DNA of 64,000 nt, taken from the NCBI RefSeq assembly GCF_041080625.1, contig NZ_CP163518.1, positions 372,001-436,000 of the forward strand, read 5' to 3'. The stretch comes from Streptomyces sp. CG1 (GTDB lineage: Bacteria; Actinomycetota; Actinomycetes; Streptomycetales; Streptomycetaceae). The position numbers and the translations under genes were made by a program. The notes below the pieces were generated by a model. That model saw only the letters and a list, made by a program, of their open reading frames with translations, had not been told where the DNA came from and made no database searches. Below, piece after piece: positions 50,530 to 59,413 of the stretch; positions within the stretch are counted from its first letter, which is position 1, and every line of letters starts with the position of its first letter.

Positions 50530-50715
50530 GTGAGGATCACTCCGCTGCGCGGTTTCGGCGTCACCTGGCTCAAGTGCCCCGCCTGCCGTCTCAAGTGCCG
50601 CCCCACCGCCGTCGGCCCGGACGGCGCCTGCCCGCGCTGCGGCGAGCCCCGCCTGCTGAAGCTGTCCCTCGGCGGCCATCCCGGTCGGCCGACCCCGGAC
50701 ATGAACCGCGACTGA
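50530..50715 (+). CDS. Small zinc-ribbon protein
   Basis: A 61-residue protein with two Cys pairs (CPACRLKC and CPRCGEP), the pattern of a small zinc ribbon. GTG 50530 has GAGGGAGG 6 bases upstream. It is divergent from the Rv0081-like ArsR gene with the operator palindrome immediately upstream, so it is very likely regulated by it. Function unknown; no partner recognised. Confidence 0.7.
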   Translation: MRITPLRGFGVTWLKCPACRLKCRPTAVGPDGACPRCGEPRLLKLSLGGHPGRPTPDMNRD

Positions 50716-51089
50716 CCCGCGCACGGTCGGCGAGCCGGGTCCCCGTACGGGACGGCGACGACGCCTTCGCCTCGGGGTAAGAGCCGACGAGAGGTCGGTC
50801 ACGTGGCGTGTCTCCATCCGGTCATCCCGTGGTGCGCCGCTCGTGGCGCCCCTCCATCCGTTCCCCGTGCCCTGCGCTGTGCGCGGTGAGCGCGACAGCC
50901 AGGTCGGCACGGACCGGGATGGGTGGGCAGTCGCCGACGGGGACGAGGGACCCGTCGGCGGGAATGGCGGCCAGCTCCAGACCACGGCCTGCCTGGGCGA
51001 GACGGCGTGCGGCCTCGGTGATCGCCAGCTGCCCCTCGGCCGACCAGCCGCGCAGCCGTGAACTTCCTTGCGCGGATGGACCGTTGAGG

Positions 51090-51514
51090 TCAGAGGGGGA
51101 CAGTGATCCAGATGCTCTTGCCCTTGCCGTCGGAGTCGCTGCGGACCACCGCGGTGCCGCACAGGCCGAGCACCAGCTCCATGACGATGCCGAATCCGCC
51201 CTCTCCGGTGCCGGAGACCGATCCGTACAGCGGCGGCTGGTAGGGGTGGCGGTCGTGGACCGCGAAGGCCAGGCAGTCCCGGCCCGCGGCGTAGAACACG
51301 GTGAGCTGCGGGGAGAGGATCGCGGCGTGCCGCACGCTGTGGTGACCAACTCGCTGAGAATCAGCAGCGCCGGATCCACCACGGAGTGCCGCAGGCCGAT
51401 CCCCCACTCGACCAGGGCCCGCTCGGCGGTCTGCCTGGCGATCCGGACAGCGGCCGGTTCACTGGGCAGCGTGAGCACGTGCCGGTGGGGCAGGGCGTCC
51501 AGCCGGATGGACAT
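51090..51514 (-). pseudogene. RsbW-like ATP-binding gene with a frameshift
   Basis: From ATG 51514 (overlapping the previous stop as TGATG) the frame reads RHVLTLPSEPAAVRIARQTA and DPALLILSELVT. A one-base deletion near 51345 breaks the N-box. The next frame continues SVRHAAILSPQLTVFYAAGR, TGEGGFGIVMELVLGLCGTA and WITVPL to stop at 51090. Re-joined it is a normal 140-residue anti-sigma-type HATPase. Single lesion, so sequencing error is possible. Confidence 0.7.
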
Positions 51515-52028
51515 CACGATTCCGCGCGGGCGAGGCGGAAGCCAGTCACCGTCTTGGGGTGCAGACGCACCACGGTGTCGTGCGGGCCATGGCTCCAGCC
51601 GGTGAGGGTGCGCTGGTAGTGGGCGACCTCGTGGGGATCACCCACCACCTCGGCAGGGCTGCCATGACCGTCCAGCCCGTGCCGGTCACGGTGATGATCT
51701 CTTCCACGCGGTACGTCGCCGTCCCGGGGACCGCTCCGGCCGGGGCCGGAGTACGGACGACCAGGCGGCCGTACTCCCACACGTGCCGGTCGGCCCGTAC
51801 GACGGCCTGCTCCCGCTGCGCGTACACCAGCCGCCCCAGACTGCAGACCGGCCGGTTGACCTTCCCGGCCTGCGTGCCGTCCTCACGCCGTGGGGGCACA
51901 GCCGGCCGCGGGAAGTACGCGGTGATCTCGGGTCGCGTCTGTTCGTCCGTCCTCGACGACGCCCCGCTGCCCACCCCCGACAGCCAGGCTGCCCGTCGGC
52001 TCTTTGGTTCCTTCGGCTTCACGCGCAT
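51514..52028 (-). pseudogene. Pyridoxamine 5'-phosphate oxidase-like gene, frameshifted
   Basis: The first frame (start 52028 or later) reads SLGRLVYAQREQAVVRADRH, EYGRLVVRTPAPAGAVPGT and VEEIITVTGTGWTVM; a frameshift near 51660 then leads into SPAEVVGDPHEVAHYQRTLT, SHGPHDTVVRLHPKTVTGFR and a stop at 51514, the typical PPOX C-terminus. The N-terminal part is degenerate. It couples to the frameshifted ATPase gene. Third broken PPOX gene in the island. Confidence 0.6.
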
Positions 52029-52158
52029 GGACGAGCTGTGGACCTACCAGCAACGACGACCCCCGAGCCCCGCGACATGGCGCATGAACCCGGGGACGTA
52101 CTGCCGGTACTGCCGGCCCTGAAAGGGACGCGACACCGATGCGGCGGACAGGGACCGG

Positions 52159-53136
52159 TCAAGCGTGGACTCGATCCGCAGCGGTCAGGACGGTGGAGCG
52201 TGCGTGATGGCGACGCTCGTAGTCCCGCACCCGCCGGGTCAGGCTCTCACCGGCGTCAGCGAGCCGCTTGACGATCTCGTCCGCATGCATGCTGTCGTAA
52301 CCGGGCCAGGGCTCGGGCCGGAGCAGGTTCGCGATCCTGCTCAGGATCGCGGGACGGGCCGCATGGAAACGTTCATAGGCACCGACCGTGGCAAGATCCG
52401 TCTGGGACAGCTGGGGGAGCCGGTCGAGGACCATCCTGCTGCTGAGCCGACGGTAGCCGGGAATCGGCAACTCGTCCTCCGTGATGAGAGCGCCCTGCGG
52501 CGCGCCCTGGAGCCTGCCGGCGCCAGGCATGCGCTCGGCGGTCTCGCGCAGCCAGCTGCTCCAGTCGTGGACCGCCTGGGCGGCGCCCCCGACAACCGGG
52601 CCCTCCTCCGCGGCCGCCACCGCTGCCTCGGCATGTTGTTCGAGGCTGCTGCCGAGTTCTTCCAGCGTCTCCTCGCCATCGCGGCGGATGAAGCCGAGCA
52701 GATCAACGCTGGCGGTATCCCGGGCCTCCTGGGCGATCCGCTCGGCGGCCCGGCAGATGGCCACGGCGAAGGCGGCGACCGCGTACTCGTCCTCCACATT
52801 CTTCAGTAACTGCTGCTCCGTCGCCGTCCCCTGGCCCCGCATGAGAGCGCCCGGGACGGCGACCGCCGCGTCCAGGGGCAGCCGGGCCGCTCGCCTGGTG
52901 AGGTGCCAGGCATTCCCGGCGACGGTCTGTACCAGCGTGCGGGGCTTCAACGTCCCCAGCCGTTCGTCGATGAGGTACACGTGGCCCCGGGCATCGCCGA
53001 CGCCGCGTTCCAGGACCTCCCGGTACTCCCCGGCGGGAGTGACGGCGAGGTGGGCCTTGAAACGGTCGGCAAGCGCGGCTTCGGCCTCACGGACCTCGCG
53101 CAGTGCCGGAACGAGCATGTCTGTGGCTACGGCCAT
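52159..53136 (-). CDS. Conserved helical hypothetical protein (ferritin-like N-terminal half)
   Basis: A 325-residue protein rich in long helices (LVPALREVREAEAALADRFK, EYREVLERGVGDARGHVYLI, ENVEDEYAVAAFAVAICRAA-type segments, then SLEQHAEAAVAAAEE). The N-terminal half has the helical spacing of ferritin-like domains but I cannot place iron ligands. The C-terminal half (YRRLSSRMVLDRLPQLSQTD, ARPAILSRIANLLRPEPWPG) is unknown. ATG 53136 follows GAAGGAAACGTG. Confidence 0.65.
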   Translation of the reverse strand: MAVATDMLVPALREVREAEAALADRFKAHLAVTPAGEYREVLERGVGDARGHVYLIDERLGTLKPRTLVQTVAGNAWHLTRRAARLPLDAAVAVPGALMRGQGTATEQQLLKNVEDEYAVAAFAVAICRAAERIAQEARDTASVDLLGFIRRDGEETLEELGSSLEQHAEAAVAAAEEGPVVGGAAQAVHDWSSWLRETAERMPGAGRLQGAPQGALITEDELPIPGYRRLSSRMVLDRLPQLSQTDLATVGAYERFHAARPAILSRIANLLRPEPWPGYDSMHADEIVKRLADAGESLTRRVRDYERRHHARSTVLTAADRVHA

Positions 53137-53337
53137 CACGTTTCCTTCGGCTAGTGCGATGCTCGCAAGAAAGGGCCGCGGGGCGGCCCCGCCCCCTCTC
53201 CCAACCGTGCCCCGAAACCGCCACCCCCGCATCTTGCCGCCAGGCACGCCCACGGGACGTGACCGCCAGCCCTCCTGCGACTCTCGGCTCCGCACCGCGC
53301 TGCGTCTGCGTCCGGCAGTTGAGGCGCAGAGCTGCCC

Positions 53338-53850
53338 TCAGCCCTGACGCGGGTTCGGCTTCAGCACGCCCAACACCGCCTGGCCCGGGTCCGCCAGGAA
53401 GGCGATCCGTCCGGCATCCGGTACGTCCGCGGCCGGCATGAGCACCGCCCCGCCGTTTCCCTGTACCGCCGCGGCGGCGGCATCGGCCACGGCAACGTAC
53501 GCCACCCAGCGCGCGGCTTCCTTCTCGCCCTGCAGCGGCACGACGCCGCCCCTACACTGTGCAACCTGGGGGTCGGTGAACTGGGCGAGCCGGCCCTCGC
53601 CCACGCTCATGGCCTCGACGCGCACACGGCCCGCGCCGGCGACCGACCACGGCACGAGCCGTGGCCTGGAGGTCATCGCTGCGGAAGTACGTCGTCCCAG
53701 CCGACGTGGAGCCCTCCTCGGTCAGCGGCCCGAGGGCCGCCACGGTCCTCCTGGCCTTCTTGCACCGCAGAAAGCGGCGGCCGCGGAGGGGTCGCGGCTG
53801 CCGAGGTCGATCCAGTTGGGCGGCCCAGTACGGAAGTCGGTGCCGAGCAC
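53338..53850 (-). pseudogene. Glyoxalase/bleomycin-resistance (VOC) gene, decayed
   Basis: GTG 53850 after AGGAGGAG starts a two-domain VOC protein (LGTDFRTGPPNWIDLGSRDP), but frames break repeatedly: RRTVAALGPLTEEGSTSAGT and TTYFRSDDLQATARAV lie in one frame, EGRLAQFTDPQVAQC in another, with deletions between. The final part reads WVAYVAVADAAAAAVQGNGG and DAGRIAFLADPGQAVLGVLK. At least three lesions. Confidence 0.75.
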
Positions 53851-53913
53851 GTGTCTCCTCCTGTGAGTCCGGTACGGAGCCGAGAGCCGGCAAGCGGGAG
53901 CTGCTCGACCCGG

Positions 53914-56010
53914 TCATCGGTCGGTGCACACTCGCTTGTGCTGGGACCGGGCTATGAGCAGGGCCACGTCGTCGTGGGTGTGCGGGGCTCGCAGGGTGTC
54001 CAGGAGCAGGTCGCAGGTCTCTTCCACAGGGCGCCGGTCCGAGCCGTCCAGCAGGGCCAGGAGGAGGCCCAGGCGTTCATCGATCGGATCATCGCGGGTT
54101 TCGACCAGGCCGTCCGTGTAGAGGACGAGCAGGTCGCCGGGTTCGAGGTCGAGGGTGGTGCTGTGGAAGGGGATCCCGCCCACGCCGAGCGGGACCCCCG
54201 TGGGCAGGTCGAGCAGTTGCGGGGACTTGCCTCGGTGCACCAGGACGGGTGGCAGGTGTCCGGCGTTGGCGATGTGGCACTCCGGGCCGTGGGGGTCGTA
54301 CACGGCGTAGACGCAGGTGGCGATGTACTGCTCCAGCCCGCGGGTGATCCGGTCCAGGTGCTGCAGGACCTGGGCGGGGTCGAAGTCGAGCTCGGCCAGG
54401 GTGCAGGTGGCCGTGCGCAGCCGTCCCATGGTGGCGGCGGCGTCGATGCCGTTGCCCATGACATCCCCCACGACCAGCACCGTGGTGTGGTCGGCCAGGG
54501 GAATGACGTCGTACCAGTCACCACCGACCTCGCTGGCCGCCTGAGCGGGCTCATAACGGGAGGCGACCTCCAGGCCCACCAGGTCCCGTGGGTGCTCAGG
54601 AAGCAGACTGCGCTGCAGTGTGACGGCGGTGTTCCGAACCCCTTCGAACCAGCGGGCGTTGTCGATGGCCATCGCCGCGCGGGCGGCCAGCTCACCGGCG
54701 AGGACGACATCGTCCTGGTCGAAGGGCAGCGGGTTGATGGTGCGCTTGAGGTCCAGAGCGCCGATCACCTCGTCCCGGGCGATCAGCGGAACCGCCAGAT
54801 ACGAGTGGACGCCGGCCCGGTGCAAGAGGGCGGCGGTCTCCGCGTCACGGGCGATGTGCCTGAGGTCCTCGTCCGACACGTGCGGCACGAGGACCGGTCG
54901 GCCGGTGTGCACACACCGGGTCACCAGCCGGTCGGGACCGTACGCGGCCAGTTCGCCGGGCGGATCGGCGGCACGGCTCGCCTCGTCCGTGTGGACAGCG
55001 GCGAGCGCAAGGGCGCGGAAGAGTGCCGGTTCGCTGTCGTCGGGAGTGTGGCGGTGGAAGGCCAGGACCGACTCGAGGATGTCCACCGCGGCGATGTCGG
55101 CGAGCTCCCCGGCGGCGACCTCGGCCAGTTCGTGGGCGATCTTGTCGACGTCCAGGGTGGTGCCGATGCGGGCCGAGGCGTCCGCGATCAGGGCCAGGCG
55201 CTCACGTGCGCGGGTGGCGGCAGCTTCCGCGCGGTGCCGTTCGGTGACGTCCACGATCGAGGAGGCCACGCCGAGCACGCGACCACCCGGGTCTTCCAGT
55301 CGGTAGCGGGAGACCGACCAGGCATGCTCGTGATCCGGATCGGCCAGGGAGCAGCCGACGGTGTAGTGGTCGAGCTGGGGGACCCCGGTGTCCAGCACCT
55401 GCCGGAGTTCGGATTCGATGACACCGGTTTCCAGGAGTGGCAGTACCTCGTGAGGGCGTCGGCCGATGATGTCCGCGGCGGGCAGACCGATGATCCGCTC
55501 CAGCACCGGATTGACCGCCGTGTAGCGCAGGTCGGTGTCGAAGACGGCCAGGCCGATCGGGGACTGCGAGACCAGGCGCTGGGACAGGGACAGGTCGGTC
55601 TCGATCCGCTGGAGCGTGGCGTGGTCGGCGCAGATGCCCAGGGCATAGGTGTCACCGAGTTCGTCCTGCAACCGCATGTTGCGGAACTCGACCACGCGGG
55701 TACCGCCGTCCTTGAGCCGCACGGGGAAGGAGCCGGCCCAACTGTGCCCGGTACCCATCACCTCGGCGAACAGCTTGATGACCAGACCGAAGTGCTCCTC
55801 GTGGACCAGCAGCCGGGCCGCGTACCGCCCCAGGGCCTCCTCGGCGGTGTAGCCGAACAATTCCTCGGCCTGTGGGCTCCAGAACACGATCCGGCCGTCG
55901 CTGTCCAGCACCACCGCGGCCACGCTGAGCACGTCCATCAGACCGTGTCGCTGAAACGTGCCCTCACCCGGCCGCATGCCGTCGGCCGAAGGGGGTTCGG
56001 CTGTAGCCAT
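53914..56010 (-). CDS. PAS-PAS-GAF SpoIIE-type PP2C phosphatase
   Basis: A 698-residue cytosolic phosphatase. PAS one (about 30-130: VAAVVLDSDGRIVFWSPQAE), PAS two (about 150-260: LVSQSPIGLAVFDTDLRYTA), a GAF domain (about 290-450: HSYLAVPLIARDEVIGALDL) and a PP2C core (about 470-695: SEVGGDWYDVIPLADHTTVL, VVGDVMGNGIDAAATMGRLR, TGVPLGVGGIPF, HDDVALLIARS). It lacks the C-terminal anti-sigma kinase and membrane part of the protein at 137-2968. Probably dephosphorylates anti-anti-sigma factors. ATG 56010 is the best start; the frame extends to 56169. Confidence 0.88.
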   Translation of the reverse strand: MATAEPPSADGMRPGEGTFQRHGLMDVLSVAAVVLDSDGRIVFWSPQAEELFGYTAEEALGRYAARLLVHEEHFGLVIKLFAEVMGTGHSWAGSFPVRLKDGGTRVVEFRNMRLQDELGDTYALGICADHATLQRIETDLSLSQRLVSQSPIGLAVFDTDLRYTAVNPVLERIIGLPAADIIGRRPHEVLPLLETGVIESELRQVLDTGVPQLDHYTVGCSLADPDHEHAWSVSRYRLEDPGGRVLGVASSIVDVTERHRAEAAATRARERLALIADASARIGTTLDVDKIAHELAEVAAGELADIAAVDILESVLAFHRHTPDDSEPALFRALALAAVHTDEASRAADPPGELAAYGPDRLVTRCVHTGRPVLVPHVSDEDLRHIARDAETAALLHRAGVHSYLAVPLIARDEVIGALDLKRTINPLPFDQDDVVLAGELAARAAMAIDNARWFEGVRNTAVTLQRSLLPEHPRDLVGLEVASRYEPAQAASEVGGDWYDVIPLADHTTVLVVGDVMGNGIDAAATMGRLRTATCTLAELDFDPAQVLQHLDRITRGLEQYIATCVYAVYDPHGPECHIANAGHLPPVLVHRGKSPQLLDLPTGVPLGVGGIPFHSTTLDLEPGDLLVLYTDGLVETRDDPIDERLGLLLALLDGSDRRPVEETCDLLLDTLRAPHTHDDVALLIARSQHKRVCTDR

Positions 56011-56220
56011 CCCAGGCGCTCCCTCCGCCTGCCGACACGGCAAGCGGCCACGTGCCGCTTGCGGAGTCCTGTGCGCCCCGTCTCCTCTGCCTCTCGCGCA
56101 GTGTCCCCATTGTCTCCCGCGTCCGTCCGGAAGGGCAGCCCGGAAGGATGGGGAGGAAGCGACCCCCACGCGTCATGTGTTGTGACTCACATCACCGCGG
56201 GTCTACGGTGCGGTCACGTG

Positions 56221-56885
56221 GAGGAACCTCCGGGCCGGCCGGCGCTCGGGCTGGGGATGCCCTTCGAGACAGTCGAGCTGGAGCCGGCCGAGGTCAGCGA
56301 GCTGGTGCTGTACCGCGACGGCCTGGTCGAGGACCGTTTCCGGGACATCGACACCAGGCTCGACGCACTGCGTACCGTGCCGGCCTGCGCCGACCGCAGT
56401 CCGGAGGACACCACCTGCGAGGCAGTCCTCGACGCCCTGCTGCCGACCCGGCCGGCCGACGACGTCGCCCTGCTCGGCTGCACACGCGCGATGGGCCCCC
56501 CGAGCAGGCCGCCCAGTCGGACCTGACCACTGGACCCGGCGGTCGCCTCTCGCTCCCGTGCGGCGGTCACCGGCCAGCTCGCCGCCTGGGGGCTGGGCGA
56601 TCCGGCCTTCACCACCGAACTGGTCGCCAGCGAACCGGTCACCAACGCCATCGGGTACGCCGTCGGCCCGGTCCGGCTACGACTGCTCCGCGACCGTGTC
56701 CTCGTCTGCGAGGTCTCCGGCGGCAGCAGCGCCTCGCCCAGGCTCCGGCGGGCCAGGAGCGAGGACGAGGGCAGCGCGGGCTCTTCCTCGTCGCCCGGCT
56801 CAACGAGTGGTGGAGCACCCGGTGCACCACAGACGGAAAGATCATCTGGACGGAACAGCCCCTGCCGCACTCCAGCCGTTCGTGA
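56221..56885 (+). pseudogene. Fragment of a SpoIIE phosphatase / anti-sigma kinase gene
   Basis: Three frames in order reproduce the C-terminal half of the 137-2968 architecture: LGLGMPFETVELEPAEVSEL and YRDGLVEDRFRDIDTRLDAL with DDVALLGCTRAM (PP2C end), then WGLGDPAFTTELVASEPVTN and FEVSGGSS-like EVSGGSSASPRLRRA, then LFLVARLNEWWSTRCTTDGK and IIWTEQ (HATPase end). The PP2C core and everything before it are missing. Confidence 0.75.
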
Positions 56886-56891
56886 CATGCC

Positions 56892-56925
56892 GAACGGCAC
56901 CCGTCCTTCACGGCGGGTGCCGTTC
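56892..56925. terminator. Hairpin between convergent phosphatase relic and S8-like gene
   Basis: Perfect 12-bp arms GAACGGCACCCG and CGGGTGCCGTTC around a 10-base loop, followed by CTTGAACTT. Confidence 0.7.
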
Positions 56926-56949
56926 CTTGAACTTGCCGCGCCGGCCGGT

Positions 56950-58686
56950 CTAACCGGCCATGGACGGGGCGTAGGGCGACAGGGCAGGAGCGAGTTGCAC
57001 TCCGGGGGCCAGACCGAGGGCGACCAGGGCGTCGGGCAGACCGTGTCCGACCCGGGCCGCCTCCACGGTGCCCGGGGCGGCGAGTTGGCGGCAGCTGCCG
57101 GCGATGATCTCGAACAGATGCCGGACCCGGCCGGGCCCGCGAGGCAGCAACTGGCCGTGGAAGTCCTCGTGGTGAGCGAGAACGAGGGCGGCAAGACCGG
57201 CGACGTGGGCCGAGGCCGTGACGGTGCCGTCGAGGGCCGTGTAGCCGCCCTGCGGCGCGCAGGAGAGGACCGCCACACCGGGGGCGGCGGCGTCCACCCC
57301 CGGGCCATAGCAGCTGAACGGCGCAGCGAACAGACCCTCCGGTGTCAACTGCGGCCCCGCATGGCAGGCTTGGGACGTCTCCTGCGGGTAGGAGCCGAAG
57401 ACTCCCAGCGCGCCCACGGCGAACACGGTGGGCAGGGAGCCGGGGAAGGCGACCGGCCCGCCGGTGTCGCCCGCCGGGGCCACGCAGGCGATGCCCGCGG
57501 CGTGGGCATCGGCGAGTTTGCGGGAGACCAGCGCCGACGCGTACGGGGTTGCCACCGCGATGTGGGCGATGTCCACCTCGCGTTCGATGCAGTGGTCGAG
57601 GGCGGCGATGAGGTCGCTGACATGCCCGTCCGGCATCACCTGGCAGACCTCGATCTCGGCATCGACCGCGATGCCGATGACGCCCTTGCCGGTGTCCGCC
57701 CCGGCGATGATGCCCGCCGCGTGCGTGCCGCCGCCCGTCAGGTCACGCGCCCAGCCCTCGTCCGTGCCGCGCACCAGATCGGCTCCGGAGCGCACCCGTT
57801 CCTTCAGGTCGGGGTGGTCGGCACTGACACCCGAGCCGATCAGGGCGACCTTGACGCCGAAGGCCCGGAAGGTGGGAGGCAGCCGGTCCAGCCGCATGGC
57901 CTGCTGCCCCCAGCCGTAACCCTGCCGCTTGTCCAGCTCCGGGTACACCTGGGCCAGCGGAGTGAGGGTGATGAGGTTCTCCCCGGTCGCGGACAGGTCG
58001 GGGCGATGGATCCAGCGGTCCGTGTATCCGCCTGCGGGCCGGACGTACAGGGACTGGATCGAGCGCGCGGTCTCGGTGGCCGGCGTGACGGTGACCGTCC
58101 CGTCCGCGCCAGTGACGCCCTGGCTCGGCCATGTCGCTCCGATCAGGTACACCCCTGCGCCAGCCAGCGGTTCGCCGTCCGGGCCGCACACGCGCAGCGT
58201 GATTTCCTCGGGTTGCTCCATTTGCGTGACCAGCCCCGGGTCGCGCAGCGGCAGAATCCCCGCGGTCGGCATGGCGGCGGGTCCGGTTCCGGCCAGCGGC
58301 AGGTCCGGCTCGATGTGCACGTGCAGCGACCGCATCACCGGCACGTGCACCTCGGCCGCCTCTACGACCGCGATCTCCGGGCAGGAGGGCAGCAGGCCGG
58401 ACGGCTGGGCCTTCGCAAAGGACCGGAGTCTGCGGATCACCTTTACCTCGGCCATCCGCTCCAGTTGGTCACACATCGCGTCCATGCCGAGTTCGGGCAC
58501 CCCTGGCGGGAGCAGGTGCTGCGGAAGCGGTGCCACCAGGTACCGCTCCCGGCGCGGCTGCACCGTCCGCGGTGTGCGAGCCCCTTCCTTGCGTGGCCCC
58601 GCCGCTTTGCCTTCGGGTACCGGCCCGCTCGCCGCCGCGCCCTCGGATCCGCTCTCCCGGCTGTTTCCGGGCCTTTCCTTAGCCAT
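56950..58686 (-). CDS. Subtilisin-like (S8) protein lacking catalytic Asp and Ser
   Basis: A 578-residue protein. The disordered N-terminus (to about 110) leads to a CarboxypepD_reg-like segment near 165-235 (EEITLRVCGPDGEPLAGAGV) and an S8 fold near 275-530. The family catalytic Asp would sit at LIGSGVSADHPDL, where Gly284 replaces Asp; the His is kept as His322 in GGGTHAAGIIAG; the Ser position reads GTVTASAHVAG with Val489 replacing Ser. It should have no protease activity. No signal peptide is seen, so it is cytoplasmic or released by another route. ATG 58686 has GGAGG 2 bases upstream. It lies 130 bases after the Gln-rich gene on the same strand, with a hairpin between. Confidence 0.8.
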   Translation of the reverse strand: MAKERPGNSRESGSEGAAASGPVPEGKAAGPRKEGARTPRTVQPRRERYLVAPLPQHLLPPGVPELGMDAMCDQLERMAEVKVIRRLRSFAKAQPSGLLPSCPEIAVVEAAEVHVPVMRSLHVHIEPDLPLAGTGPAAMPTAGILPLRDPGLVTQMEQPEEITLRVCGPDGEPLAGAGVYLIGATWPSQGVTGADGTVTVTPATETARSIQSLYVRPAGGYTDRWIHRPDLSATGENLITLTPLAQVYPELDKRQGYGWGQQAMRLDRLPPTFRAFGVKVALIGSGVSADHPDLKERVRSGADLVRGTDEGWARDLTGGGTHAAGIIAGADTGKGVIGIAVDAEIEVCQVMPDGHVSDLIAALDHCIEREVDIAHIAVATPYASALVSRKLADAHAAGIACVAPAGDTGGPVAFPGSLPTVFAVGALGVFGSYPQETSQACHAGPQLTPEGLFAAPFSCYGPGVDAAAPGVAVLSCAPQGGYTALDGTVTASAHVAGLAALVLAHHEDFHGQLLPRGPGRVRHLFEIIAGSCRQLAAPGTVEAARVGHGLPDALVALGLAPGVQLAPALSPYAPSMAG

Positions 58687-58760
58687 CGCCTCCACCTTCA
58701 CCACGCCTACGTCCTGTGTGTGCTCCTGCTCGGGCAACGTGCGGCCTGCGCTTCCACGGT

Positions 58761-58800
58761 GATGCGGTGTGCCCGGGAACGCCCCGGGGCACACCGCATC
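58761..58800 (-). terminator. 14-bp perfect hairpin between Gln-rich and S8-like genes
   Basis: Arms GATGCGGTGTGCCC and GGGCACACCGCATC around a 12-base loop, 16 bases after the Gln-rich gene stop. It may terminate that gene or attenuate read-through into the S8-like gene. Confidence 0.65.
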
Positions 58801-58815
58801 GCGCGCCGCCTCAGG

Positions 58816-59283
58816 TCAGCCGATGCCGAAGGGCTGACCCATCTGGCCGTAGCCGAAGCCGGGCTGCTGGTACTGCGGGAACTGCTGGAACTGCTGGCCG
58901 AACGCCTGCTGGCCGAACCCGCCGCCCCACTGCTGCTGACCCTGCTGACCTTGCTGGCTCTGCTGGAGCAGCGTCACGATCGCCGTCGGCAGCGCCTGCT
59001 GCACGGACTGTTCCACCGCGCTGCGGACGCCCGTGTGCAGTGTGTGGTGCAGCGCGAGAGCCAGGTACGGGTGCGCGTGGTGGGCGAGGCCCTGCTGCTG
59101 AAGCTGCTGCTGGACCTGCTGGATCTGCTGCAGCGTCTGCTGCATGCGCTGCGCGATCTGCACGCTCGCCTGCTGACACGCCTGCTGGATCGCCTGCTGG
59201 ACCAGCTGGCCGATCTGCTGCTGCGGGCCGCCCACCTGCTGGCCGAACTGCTGCAGGGGCGGGGTACCGGTCATCACCGACAT
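58816..59283 (-). CDS. Glutamine-rich low-complexity protein
   Basis: A 155-residue protein with about one third glutamine by my count (about 51 of 155). Residues 1-65 are a Gln-rich coiled region with repeated QQ and QQQ groups (IQQACQQASVQIAQRMQQTL, QQIQQVQQQLQQQ). About 66-105 is a short ordered patch (HHAHPYLALALHHTLHTGVR, SVQQALPTAIVTLLQQ). The C-terminus is Gln/Gly/Phe-rich (GGGFGQQAFGQQFQQFPQYQ), like a prion-type or phase-separating domain. Such composition is rare in bacteria. ATG 59283 has GGAG 5 bases upstream. It is paired with the dead subtilisin-like gene. Confidence 0.75.
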   Translation of the reverse strand: MSVMTGTPPLQQFGQQVGGPQQQIGQLVQQAIQQACQQASVQIAQRMQQTLQQIQQVQQQLQQQGLAHHAHPYLALALHHTLHTGVRSAVEQSVQQALPTAIVTLLQQSQQGQQGQQQWGGGFGQQAFGQQFQQFPQYQQPGFGYGQMGQPFGIG

Positions 59284-59312
59284 GAACGCTCCGTTCGATG
59301 CATAACGGGGAA

Positions 59313-59336
59313 GCCGATATATGAATTGATATCGGC
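59313..59336. promoter_or_regulatory. Inverted repeat upstream of the Gln-rich gene
   Basis: GCCGATAT (59313-59320) and ATATCGGC (59329-59336) around an 8-base AT-rich spacer, 30 bases upstream of ATG 59283. Possible operator; no regulator identified. Confidence 0.5.
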
Positions 59337-59413
59337 CTTATCGGAAGAACCCGACTCTTCGGACGTTAAGTTGGTGTTACGGCGACCGCAATCGCTCACG
59401 CCCAGTCGGAAGC

